Origin: Planococcus citri
Taxonomy: Eukaryota > Arthropoda > Insecta > Hemiptera > Pseudococcidae
Direction of reading: 5' to 3'
DNA length: 64,000 nucleotides
NCBI RefSeq assembly: GCF_950023065.1
Contig: NC_088680.1
Location: 24,850,559 to 24,914,558 of the forward strand
The notes below the pieces were generated by a model. It saw only the letters and a list, made by a program, of their open reading frames with translations, ran no database searches and was not told the DNA's origin. Positions 1 to 10,130 of this stretch are shown here, in pieces. Numbering within the stretch: position 1 is the first letter of the stretch; the number at the start of each line of letters is the position of its first letter. Position numbers and translations under genes: made by a program.

Positions 1-1
1 C

Positions 2-403
2 ATATTTTTCGACACACCCGACTCGTTCAGAGAACACGTAATTCCTGAAAACTCACCTGAAAATGAACACCAAAATGCTCAAAATCAATTCGATACTCCA
101 CCCGACTCAGGACTCGTTGATACGCAACAAACATCTCAATCACAAGATAGAGAATTAGAAATACGAAGGACCGGGGCAAGAATTCAGCGTCCCACCTCCC
201 TACCAACAGGGAAACGATCTGACCGTGTCTCAGCCAGATCAGGGCCTTCTACACGTTCTCAGTCATATGATACAAATGCGTTAGGATTCATGCCAAACAT
301 CTATAAAACACCGGTTGTGCAACTACATAGATTAACACCTGAGGAGATAGAAAAATTGAAAGATGACGTTAATGCCGCATCTTGCGACATAACGGAACTT
401 TAA
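2..403 (+). CDS. C-terminal tail of an unidentified ORF (possibly retroelement pol)
   Basis: An open frame enters from the left window edge and ends at TAA 401-403, giving 133 codons. The visible part is hydrophilic and low in complexity (Asp, Glu, Gln, Ser, Thr), with a basic Arg-rich stretch around RRTGARIQRP and an acidic end (LTPEEIEKLKDD). Such a basic, disordered tail is common at the C-terminus of LTR-retrotransposon polyproteins, but no catalytic motif is visible, so this is a guess. It lies 2.75 kb upstream of, and on the same strand as, the RING-SGNH gene at 3157. If the two belong to one element, the RING-SGNH gene would sit in the env position. It could equally be the last exon of a host gene. 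Confidence 0.35.
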   Translation: MFFDTPDSFREHVIPENSPENEHQNAQNQFDTPPDSGLVDTQQTSQSQDRELEIRRTGARIQRPTSLPTGKRSDRVSARSGPSTRSQSYDTNALGFMPNIYKTPVVQLHRLTPEEIEKLKDDVNAASCDITEL

Positions 404-997
404 TTTGGACATAAAAACTCACAGTAGGACGATATGTAAATGAAAGACTGTCCCATCATATTGTGCTACGCAGTGAGAGAATCATCAATATTAAGCAGGG
501 TAAAAATTTAAACAAAAACAAAAAAAAAAAAGTACTGCCTAATATTGAAAGAAGTCACATAGGAAATTAGGTTCAAAAAGGGATAGTATGCACGCTTCAA
601 GGTAATATAAGTACTTCAAGTATTGGTCAATTTGTTAGTTATGCTGTATGACAAATAAATCACATCGCTTGTTGCGTGTGTTTTATACCACACATATGTA
701 GAATAGTCGCTAAAAAATACCACCCTTTTGTAAACCTAAGACCGCATAAGAATTTATACTGGAAAATAAAAAGGATTTTGCTTTCACACTCGTAGGTGAG
801 TGTATCCTTTCGCCATATGGTATGACAAAAGGAATCCCGCTGTCTGATAAGTATCTGACCTACTCCCGCGATTCGACACGCATAAACGCACAACACGCGG
901 AGAGATTGTTAAAGATAGGCCACAATGATACACGTTACCGCGTCACGACTGTCAAAACAACCCATCCTTACCTGTATAACAAATAGGCGATTTCTTT
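404..997. other. Non-coding stretch after the partial ORF
   Basis: I see no gene. There is an A-rich tract near 510-533 and no convincing splice sites or long open frame. Confidence 0.4.
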
Positions 998-1597
998 TTG
1001 TCAAATATTGACAAATTTTCCGGATCATGGCACATAATTCATTATTTCAAACCCATGAAAACAACCCTTTCCTAAGTTATCAGAATCATATCGATTAATA
1101 CAAAAATATTGTATCGTCGTAACTCATCTGTTAATGCAAACCCATAACATTGCCCCCAAGTAATGTTTAGGTAGAAACGCGGCGATACAATCAAAAAAAA
1201 AAAACTTTCAAGTTTCCAAAAAATTTTTTTAATCGATATGAAAAACTCCACATTCATATCGTCGGAATCTTTGATCATTCTTCAAACCCATAGCATTGCC
1301 CCACGATGCTTAGATTAAAATACGACGATATGATCCAAAATTTCCCAACTTCAAATCTTTTTTGTCGTCATAATAATCAAGTAATTCTTTAGGCCCATAA
1401 GCATTGTCCCAATAGGCAAAAATTATGGCGACAATTTAGATAAAATTCTTTCTTCTCAATACACAAAATTATGTCGTCATAGCATTCTATGCACCCATGA
1501 ATTATCCCAAGTTAGATTTAGGCAAAAATATGACGACATAAAACCAAAATTTCTAACCTTCAAATCGTGATATTTAAGCTAGCATAAAAATCACGAT
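998..1597. repeat. Array of hairpins with covarying stems
   Basis: Four degenerate modules of about 75-85 nt follow one another. Each is closed by its own inverted repeat: 1109-1119 with 1180-1190 (11 bp, one T.G), 1255-1264 with 1323-1332 (CATATCGTCG, 10 bp perfect), 1362-1373 with 1423-1434 (12 bp, one T.G) and 1469-1481 with 1529-1541 (TTATGTCGTCATA, 13 bp perfect). The stem sequences differ between modules but remain self-complementary, whereas the loops share a motif like CCCATARCATTGYCCCA followed by TTAGG. Modules 1 and 2 also have a small inner stem (AACATT/AATGTT, AGCAT/ATGCT). Smaller hairpins flank the array: TTGTCAA/TTGACAA at 998-1014 and ATCGTGAT/ATCACGAT at 1564-1597. Function is unknown; a structured RNA or a protein-binding array in a retroelement end are both possible. 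Confidence 0.7.
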
Positions 1598-1600
1598 CAT

Positions 1601-3156
1601 ATTTTTCAATTAGGCAATTTTATACACAGACTGACAAATCAAGCAAGTACTTGACACGTCAGTTTAGGTATTAAAATTGAAAATTCCATACTCGAATGCG
1701 TAACTTGTTCGTAAATCGCATTCAAAACCATCCCTTAAGCAATCTTCAGCTTAACAGGTATGTGATCTGTTTTTCTACAAACAACACATAAAAATCCAAA
1801 ACACCCTATACACCTCGCATCGCATACACGATACAGGTATACGGCGATATGAGACAGCCTCATCTTCCCTCTCTTTTCACCAGTCATTTTCTATCTCTCT
1901 CTTTCCCATGTGTACACCATCCGCACATTCGAGATGGTAGCCGAATTATATTACTTCACATCGCAAAAAAGTTATACAAACTTTGCGACATTGATGAAGT
2001 ACATATTAAACAAAATTTTAGTCAACGATTTCTTAAGCTCTTTGATAGCCGGAGACGCGCGGACGCGATGTCAATCATCTGTGGCCGTTCTAGACCAGTC
2101 TTTTCGTTGGTACAGGAAAAAGAGAGACAGTAGTCGGTAACTAATTACCTGCGCAGACACGATACATTGTATGTCAACTTAAAGGAAAGACTGCGTCTAT
2201 AACAACTGGGCTCGCAGATTTTTTTTTGATTTTTTTTACGTAGTTAAGCGAGCGCCCGTCTGGAATATAACCACAGGTAATACAATGTAACACGCTTACG
2301 GATGACCGCATTAGCGATTCAGTCATAAGAGGGTGGCGCAGGTGGCGTTAGCGGACTGACCTGTCAATCACTAATACAGACAAGATGTGTGTATTAAGCG
2401 AATTGACTCGCGGTTTTATTAAAGGTATAATGGTGACGTGAATAAGGAACTGATAATAAATTAACTTACAGGTTAATTTAATGCTGACAGATGTCGACCC
2501 TTCAAGACCGAACAATTTGGCTAGATTTCTTTTTTAGTAAGATTCTTAGAATATTGTCGGCGGCATTTCTTGTGTATAGGATTTTTTTTTTAAGTGCTTT
2601 CTCTATCTCTTTACACCGATCCCTCTGGTCCAGGCACCTGTGTGTAGAGAAAAGAAAGTCCAGCCTCTTTTAGGGCATTTCGTCACCAATACACCTCCGA
2701 GAGCCAATAATTGACTCGTAATTTACATCACACACGTTTCACCTCTCTTGTCACAGCCCACTTAGTTAGAAAAATTTCCTCACCCCCTACATCAATATAC
2801 AAATGTTCGCGAAAAAACACATGATCTATACCTAAGTAGTGGGGACTTACCCCTGAGTATCATCTTAGCTAAAGCACCAGCTAAGGGTATCGATCGTCTT
2901 AAAATAGAACTTATTTACAAAGTTGGCGTGATTGACGAATGCTGTTCCAGACCAAGTCCTCTGATCAAGGGTAAGTTTGCGATTGCGCTCGTTTATTAAG
3001 TAAACTTGTAATCCAGGTGTTAACGTAAATAAAAATTAATGACACATATTTGTGTGTCATTAATACGAATTATTTATTGATTTTCTATTTTTCTTTCTCG
3101 CGTAATATTTGAATTGAATTTCCGTCACTGTGTCTCTGAATTGTCTTCGAATTAGG
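1601..3156. other. Non-coding region upstream of the RING-SGNH gene
   Basis: No gene is recognisable. The region is AT-rich, with pyrimidine tracts and several CAGGTA-like donor sequences near 1757-1836. It should contain the promoter and 5' leader of the gene starting at 3157, but no promoter element is distinctive enough to name. Confidence 0.35.
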
Positions 3157-5442
3157 ATGTCGATGAGTTTGGATATCATATGTGAGAGCTGTAAACTCCC
3201 AGTTTTACGAGATGGTCCTCATAAGTTCACGATAAGTGATGATCCACACGTAACTTCGTGTGGACACTTATACCATTATGGTTGCATTTTTTCTCTTCGG
3301 ATGGAGTCGAAAAAGGTTAATAGAGACAATTTACGAGTTGCTAGTTGCGTGAAAGAAGGATGTAAGGAGAATATTAAAGCGCTAGACTATAATGAGGTAA
3401 AGTATACGTTGAGAGAATTTCCTACGAATTACGATGAGAGATTGAATGAAATTAGGAACCAACTAATCGTGCAGCAAGATTACACAACCAGAATGGAGAA
3501 CACGCTAATGTATGAAAATAAAGTATTAAGAAATCAATTGGAAGTATTACGACGCGAAAACGCCAACCTCCAGGCGAGATATAGTATGACTTTGAACAAC
3601 TCCATTCACTCTTCCTTGAATAATTCCAGAATCCAAAATAATAACCAAAATTCCAAAACCATTCATCATCAGCCGCATTTGGTACCTGTGTATCAAATGC
3701 AGCCGTTGATGAAAAACCCAATTCCTAATCCTTCCGTAAAAGCTCCCATCCCAATTTTACCTCGTCCTGTTCAATATACAACTCCAATCCAAGTAAATCC
3801 ACCTCGTCTATTCCCTGCCTATCCAAACCCAAATGCGAGTGCTTTTAAACCCGTTCAAATCAGTACCGAATCAAATAGGCCCGAACCACCGGTAACTCCA
3901 GCTCCATTAGCGATTAACTCAATTCAGGTAGTAGAAGACCATTCACCTGCAAACACGAGTGAAAGGATAAATGAGAAGAAAAGGTCGTACGAAAAGATGA
4001 ATGAGAACGAGGTATCGGAGAATGAGATTAAGATCTGGAATCCCACGTGCAGTGCGCGGGAGACAGAGTCTGAAGATAAAAATCACGAACAGGAAGCTAA
4101 GAAAGTGAAAGTAGCAAAGGTCTCACCGATAAAACCCCAGTCTCTGGTGGAAAAAGGTGCATATCACCGCCGTTTTCATGCACGCTATGGAACAAGTTCA
4201 ACAGAACTCAGCCCATTTTTTCCGACTAATTCTTACCCTTTTAGTTATCTTGCGGCTAGTTATGAAGCGAGAAAAGGACATTATGTAATAGCATTCTTCG
4301 CTTATAATATCTTAATACTAGGTGACGGCCACGCAGATGCAATTTCTCGTATCTTGTGCTCTGGTAGACGTTACACCAGTTTAGTTGACCCAAACTTATA
4401 TCGTCCCAATTTACGGCTGGCTGAGTTAATTTGCCATCTTAGTACTCTTCATACGTTGCCCAAAAGAATAATGTTATCAATAGGAAACATTGATGCAATA
4501 AATGGTACATCTGAGGAACGTTTTAAGATTGATTTTGAGGAACTATGCTATTTGTTTAACAAACATGGCGTGGAAGAAGTAATTCTTCTACCTCTTATTC
4601 CATATGTAGAAGCAAATCGAGAAAACTTGATCCGAATTTCACGAGTACTGTATCAGGATTGGAGCGAGATACTTAAGGCGCGTATGACGAGAATCCCCGA
4701 ATGTTTCCATGCGGTAAGCCCGAGTGCTATTCGCTGGGGAACATATGGACCGTATCTAATCGCAGCCGAATATGGGCCAATTATTGAAGCAATAAAGCGT
4801 CGCTTCATACCAGTAGTACCCAAGCACAAGAAAACTCGTAGATCAATAAAAGCAAAGGAAGCTAGGAATGTTTCATCTAATTCGAATGAAGGAATCCGTA
4901 CCCCCATCCCGAAAATCATAATCAAGGTCGATAACTCGTCCTCAGAGGACAGTGAAGGCACTTCATATTCTAGCCCAAGGTATAGAATTGAGGAAGTGAG
5001 CTCGATGCCCACTCCCCTTAACCTTACAAATGATCTAAATGAAACTCAGGAAAAGATTGATTACAAAAAGATTGGAAAATTTAGCATTTTACAAAGAGTA
5101 CTTGAGGTTACAAATCCAGAGTCGAAAGATGAAACTGAAAAAATAGTACAACCGACTGAAGAGACGAATGAAATTGTAGGCGATCTAGATGCTACACCCT
5201 CGACATCTCAGGATGTACCGAATGAAGCATCCACTTCCGAAAAAGTATCGAATAATCGTTCGATACAACCATTTTCTGTTCAAGTTCATGAGGTTTACAC
5301 GAAAGAATGCGAGAAAAAGATTCCAACTGCAAATCGTCTGCCAACCTTCAAAAAATGGACAGACGAAGTAGAAAGAGACGCTCAATTCGTTAAGAATCTT
5401 CGAAGTCGTATTGTAGAAGGAAAAATTGAAGCGAGAAAATAA
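3157..5442 (+). CDS. RING finger / coiled-coil / SGNH-hydrolase-like protein (copy 1)
   Basis: A single uninterrupted frame of 761 codons from ATG 3157, preferred over the upstream in-frame GTG at 3130. Domains in order: an N-terminal RING/PHD-like zinc-binding module at about residues 9-70 (CESC, then CGHLYHYGC, then a C-x4-C pair); a coiled coil at about 85-145; a disordered Pro/Asn-rich linker; an SGNH-like alpha/beta domain at about 340-545; and a Ser/Glu-rich tail. In the SGNH part the first block reads LILGDGHAD, so the nucleophile serine of the usual GDS is replaced. Block III reads MLSIGNID, a hydrophobic strand reads VILLPLIP, and no DxxH block is visible. It may therefore be a non-catalytic esterase fold. 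The protein is paralogous to the minus-strand gene at 61198. RING or PHD plus esterase modules are known from ORF1 of CR1-like LINEs, but no RT follows here. Function unknown. Confidence 0.8.
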   Translation: MSMSLDIICESCKLPVLRDGPHKFTISDDPHVTSCGHLYHYGCIFSLRMESKKVNRDNLRVASCVKEGCKENIKALDYNEVKYTLREFPTNYDERLNEIRNQLIVQQDYTTRMENTLMYENKVLRNQLEVLRRENANLQARYSMTLNNSIHSSLNNSRIQNNNQNSKTIHHQPHLVPVYQMQPLMKNPIPNPSVKAPIPILPRPVQYTTPIQVNPPRLFPAYPNPNASAFKPVQISTESNRPEPPVTPAPLAINSIQVVEDHSPANTSERINEKKRSYEKMNENEVSENEIKIWNPTCSARETESEDKNHEQEAKKVKVAKVSPIKPQSLVEKGAYHRRFHARYGTSSTELSPFFPTNSYPFSYLAASYEARKGHYVIAFFAYNILILGDGHADAISRILCSGRRYTSLVDPNLYRPNLRLAELICHLSTLHTLPKRIMLSIGNIDAINGTSEERFKIDFEELCYLFNKHGVEEVILLPLIPYVEANRENLIRISRVLYQDWSEILKARMTRIPECFHAVSPSAIRWGTYGPYLIAAEYGPIIEAIKRRFIPVVPKHKKTRRSIKAKEARNVSSNSNEGIRTPIPKIIIKVDNSSSEDSEGTSYSSPRYRIEEVSSMPTPLNLTNDLNETQEKIDYKKIGKFSILQRVLEVTNPESKDETEKIVQPTEETNEIVGDLDATPSTSQDVPNEASTSEKVSNNRSIQPFSVQVHEVYTKECEKKIPTANRLPTFKKWTDEVERDAQFVKNLRSRIVEGKIEARK

Positions 5443-7087
5443 TGAGCCTTTGACACAAACATGTTTTCGTGCCAAAAAACTTATTTTTGAATTTCTTCAA
5501 TTTTGACATATTGTAAATAAAATCCACTGAGCCTTTCAAACTAATTTTAAGGATAATTTCTAATATTCCTATTTTTTAGCATAAAATATCGAGTGAAAAT
5601 TCACCTGTGTCATGTACTTGATTAGAATTTTAATTCGAATTTTATTTTGTTTTAGAAGCAAAAGCGAGTGCAAATCGTTCAAAGTTAATCTCGACGAACA
5701 TCAACGATTATTCAAATTTTTCGTTACAGCAATAATAATTAATTTTCTCTAATTTCTTTTATTTTTTTGTACCTTTTTTAATAGCTATAATCAAAATTTT
5801 CTTTTTACAGCAATAATCAATTTTCTTTTCAATTCTTTAAATTCTGTTTTCAGCATCATGGACCCTTTAATTTCAGAAATGATTAATCTTATTTCAGCAA
5901 TTATTGACCTCCTTGAGTCGCAAAAACATATGAATATAACGTTAATGCAATTTATTTCAGAAATCGTCCAAAACAATAGATGCAAATGCCCACCAAAAGA
6001 GTAAAAAATGTGCTAATGATTTCACAGCCACAGTAGAAATGAATCGTCGATAAAAGTCTCAAAAGATATGTTACCTGTCCAAATTGACGATTCACTTCGT
6101 CTGGCGCCTGACGTGGGATACAAACTTTTCGGCAAAGAGATATACATGTCACATATCTTCGGAGCTCCCGGATGCAATTCCAGATCGATTCACAATACCA
6201 CCTATAAATCCCGAGCATAAACTCTGGATATACTGTCGATAATGAGATCATTTTTCATTTTTTATTACAACAGTTTAATAGAATTTTACTAATAATTTCT
6301 TCTCCACAGTGTATAAAAAATCATCTCTAAACACTTCAAGACATCGCAGTCAAGAAGATGTCGGATGGTCCCGTGGCACCGAGAGGTTTCCACCTCCCCC
6401 ACGACGCTCCTGAGCATATACTCTGGATTAAATCGTGCGATGAATTCTTCACTCAAACGACGATCCTGAGCATAAACTCGGATATACACTATAGACGACG
6501 AAATTATTTTTCTTCAAAATACTTCAATATTTCAACTTTTTCCATAATTTTTTTTTTTTCATTTTATTCTGTAACACTGTGAACTGATTTTGCAACCTTG
6601 TACTCATATGCATTTATTATTCGTAATGTATTAATCTTAAGATGTAAATATGTTGACCTAGATTTACGCAAAAATTTTAACGACACAATTAAGACTTTGG
6701 CTTCACTAGAATTAAGAAAACCCACAAAAACATGATAAAAGAGTGACAATTTTGTGGATCTAACTTTAAGACACATAAGCGTTTCAAATTTGCAATTATT
6801 TTTTTTTTAAGTCGCTCACAATTTAACGTAACATAATATTTTTTTTTTCCTTCAAAATTTTGGTATGACACACGAAACGCAAAAAACTTAGTTTTAATTA
6901 GATTTAGAAGAACGCACCCAAAATTTCTTTTTTCTCACGATTAAAACAAAAGATACCGGAATTCTTGGCCGTCATACCCTCAAAAATTGAATGTCGAACA
7001 TAAAAATTTCGAATTCACATATAGGCTAAATTGGACGTATGGACGACGAATCAACATCGCTCAACGAATACACACATCTGTGTGTAA
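5443..7087. other. AT-rich non-coding region with short duplications
   Basis: I find no gene. Two related copies of a TTACAGCAATAATMAATTTT segment lie at about 5723-5755 and 5806-5835. Between 6208 and 6500 the phrase GAGCATAAACTC (or a one-base variant) followed by GGATATAC or GGATTA occurs three times, each a possible GAG-N6-CTC mini-hairpin. A possible polyadenylation signal for the upstream gene (AATAAA) is at about 5516-5521. Confidence 0.45.
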
Positions 7088-8031
7088 GGTAAAGTGCCCA
7101 AATTCCACCCAGTGCCTAATTCCAACCACTTTCAATTTCTCGTCCGTTGATAACACTACCTAGCGGGTGTTTGTGAAATTATGTTGCTAAAGTGATTAAA
7201 TGATGACGTACAAAACGCCAGCACCTGAAAGCCAAATGGAAAAAAATCATCGCCAAAAAACCACATTTCAAAATTACCGGTTGCAAGGAAGCTCGGAGAA
7301 AAATACCGATGGAATTTTTTTAACGAAGTTTTTCGTCAAGTTTGATGAATATATCTTGAAAGTAGATAGTTTTCAACATGTGTGCGGTATTCATTTGTAG
7401 GAACCACTCACCGAAGGCCCATTAATTTCACAATTTTCAAATCTCTGTGGGGGTCCTAATTCCAACCACCAGCAAGTACAACATGATAATTCATTTTCAA
7501 AAATTTTTAATACCTAGTAAATTAGTGGTAGGTAGGAGAAAAGAGCTGCTGTCATCATTGTTGAGTGAAATTAAGGCCTTTGAGGGGAAAAATATCGTCA
7601 GATACACCTCTTTTTACATAATGAATTTTTGAGTCTTTAAATTCAGGTATGATGGAGAATCTTGAAATTTTGTTTTTTACTGCCCTCAAATTTGCAAATC
7701 TCGGCATGTGACACTTTAATAATAAATGAAGATTTAATTACTTTTGTATTTTAATCAATAAACTTTGTATTTTTTGCAATTTACGCTACTTTTTTTCATA
7801 GTAAAAGTAGGTGGTTGGAATTAGGGACCCAAAAATGAAAATTTGCGATTTGACACTTTTCACTAAAGTTCATTTTTTTTTTCTGGGGATGGTTTTTCCA
7901 CAAGGTGACAATGCCAAATGAATTTTGAATAGTTACTTTATCAAATGGTTACACAACTTTTAAAAAAAATTCAAATTGAGATATCCGAAAATGCATTTAA
8001 AAAAAAGTGGTTGGAATTAGGGCACTTTACC
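7088..8031. mobile_element. Non-autonomous DNA transposon with inverted ends
   Basis: The ends are inverted repeats: GGTAAAGTGCCC (7088-7099) and GGGCACTTTACC (8020-8031), flanked by TAA and TTA. Inside each end the phrase CCTAATTCCAACCAC, or its complement GTGGTTGGAATTAGG, is repeated (near 7109-7128, 7456-7471, 7811-7827 and 8007-8021), giving subterminal repeats. No transposase frame is present, so it is non-autonomous. Superfamily unassigned. Confidence 0.75.
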
Positions 8032-10130
8032 TTACTCAATCAAAATTATTAGGATTATTAGGTCGATGTCTGTTAGGTTCAAACCCCCATACTTACATAT
8101 TATTTGGCTATTCACAAAAATCTTAGAATTTTTTTTAACTCTTCACTATCACGATTTCCAAATTTTATTATAAAAAATTATTTCCCTAAAAATCATTACC
8201 TTCTCGAACCTGTAAACTGCTGCTATCATAGACAACACATATTACAGGTATTGACCAGACATTTAGTCTCCAATATCTTCGGAGATTGGTCACTGATGCG
8301 CTGGTTGGTATCTCTAAATGTGAAAGTGCTGGTAGTAACAATCTTCATCTCAAAATTTCACGCCTCCGACCTCTTCTTTGGTATTGTTTAAACAACTATG
8401 TTCTTGCATATTTGTGGCTAAATTAGACTGCAGATAACGCAGCAAAGTACGGAGGGGCAGTGGATCCCTTCCGGTCCGTAGGGCTCGCAAGGGGGGAAGA
8501 GAGGGAGTAGAGGTGTAGGTCAATGACCTTTTTTGGTCTTCCCATTTTTATGATCCGTGCTTTTCTGAGTGATCTTTGGCTCTCTAAATCAAAGCCACGA
8601 AGGGGCAATGATATGGGAAGGATTGCCCTACACGCTCAGCTAGTGATTCGTAGCAGCCTTTCTTAGGAAAAAGCCGCGAGATATGTATACTAGCGAGGTG
8701 CACCTTAATAGTACACTTTTCTTACTCCCTAATACCAGAAGGTTTGGTAATGTGTTCACTGCTAGGATAGATACATGATCATCTGTTAATTAGATCATCG
8801 TGTGTCTGTGTGAGTACCCACCCACACATACACACGCAAAGGCGATCATTTTATGTATTCTTTGATTGACGTATTAGTGTCACTAACACACAGACACGCA
8901 AAGACGATTCTTAAGTGTTTCGTAGGGGAAACGTCAATCAAGCTACCTGTCATGTATATTTGATGTGAGGGTGGCGATTGTTCACACACACAAACGATCG
9001 GTTTATGTAAATTATAGGGGAAATAGATAGGGTTGGATCGTCTATGTACGCATACCCGCACACAGACGATAGTCCGAGTGTATTTTATACAGATATAATC
9101 GATATTAATCGGTTATATCCGGAAGACCAACGCGCGCATCGTAAATAAGGGTTGTCTTTACCTAATTTCACCCCCGTCTACAACATCGTTAATAAATAGC
9201 GACGCACGCGAATAAATCTTGTTCTTTGGATGTTGGAAGTTTCCGTCTTTGATCTTACGAGTTCGCGATAGTGATTTCTCGTCCATACCCGGAAGGGTAG
9301 CGCTTCGGCGTTATGCCTAATTTGATGATCGCTTGAACATTTTGTTCAAGTCATCCCTTTTTTGTCTAAACCACTTCTAGCGTGGAAATATCGGTTTACG
9401 CGATTGATTCTATCTTTTTCGTTTAACCCATTTTGGGATTAATCTCCGATATTCCGGACATTGGGGATTAATCCTGTTTAATATCGCGAATGTAGCTTAA
9501 ATCAGTTTAATTTGTTGTACAAAATCACTTTCAAAAATAACTCTAAAAATAATGCTAAAAATGACACATTCAATGCCCACTATGAGTTCAACATACGCGA
9601 ATGTAGTTTTCATAAATCGATTTGGTCATGTTGATATGAGTGACCGAAATACCTCCGGAGCCTGTAAGTAGTTTTCAATAAAATCCCTAGGCATGCGTTC
9701 GCCTATCCAGATTAATTAAACTTAACGTAAATTTAATGTAATTGTGTCGAAACGTATGACGTCGCGTTTTTATATAGTTTTATTATTTTTACACCCTAGA
9801 TATCCTAATCGCGAATTAATGTAGTTTAAGTTTATCCATCTATGTCTCTATATGCGAGCATATACTCGCACATAAGATTAGGTTACAGAAATGTCTCTAT
9901 TACCTGTGCTATCTTTTAATAAAAATGTCATTGAAAGGCGTTTAAAGGTGTTTTTATTTAAGGTAGGATCAGGAATAAATGCGTTGTGGTCGAGTGAGAA
10001 ACGCTAAACTCTCCCTCATTGAGCTAGTCAGGGATACAAGTCAGTCAGCAATTATTCCCCACTAAAGGAATAATTCTAAGTCGCAATGATAGAGGATAAA
10101 TTCGAACCCTATTTTCTATTGAAACTATTC
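8032..10130. other. Non-coding region with hairpins and LTR-like signals
   Basis: No gene is seen. 8797-9070 holds a set of related hairpins: 8799-8812 with 8823-8836 (13 of 14 pairs), 8975-8982 with 8993-9000, and 9037-9043 with 9064-9070 (ATCGTCT/AGACGAT plus a further 3 bp). 9180-9330 contains several AATAAA signals and a GC-richer stretch that resembles the end of an LTR on the plus strand. I could not find its partner. This region should also hold the 3' LTR of the minus-strand gypsy-like element, but no copy of the LTR edge at 19671 was found. Confidence 0.4.

Noticed and set aside
998..1597. Regularly spaced repeats resembling a CRISPR array
   Set aside because: The genome is eukaryotic, the repeats are degenerate, spacing is uneven and each unit forms its own hairpin; no cas genes.
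3157..5442. ORF1 of a CR1-like LINE
   Set aside because: The zinc finger plus esterase layout fits, but no endonuclease/RT ORF2 follows within several kb, nor next to the paralogue at 61198; kept as an alternative only.
5443..10130. 3' LTR of the gypsy-like element
   Set aside because: I looked for a repeat of the LTR edge at 19671 (TGAAGCGTGCC) and for a polypurine tract and found no match, so no 3' LTR is annotated.
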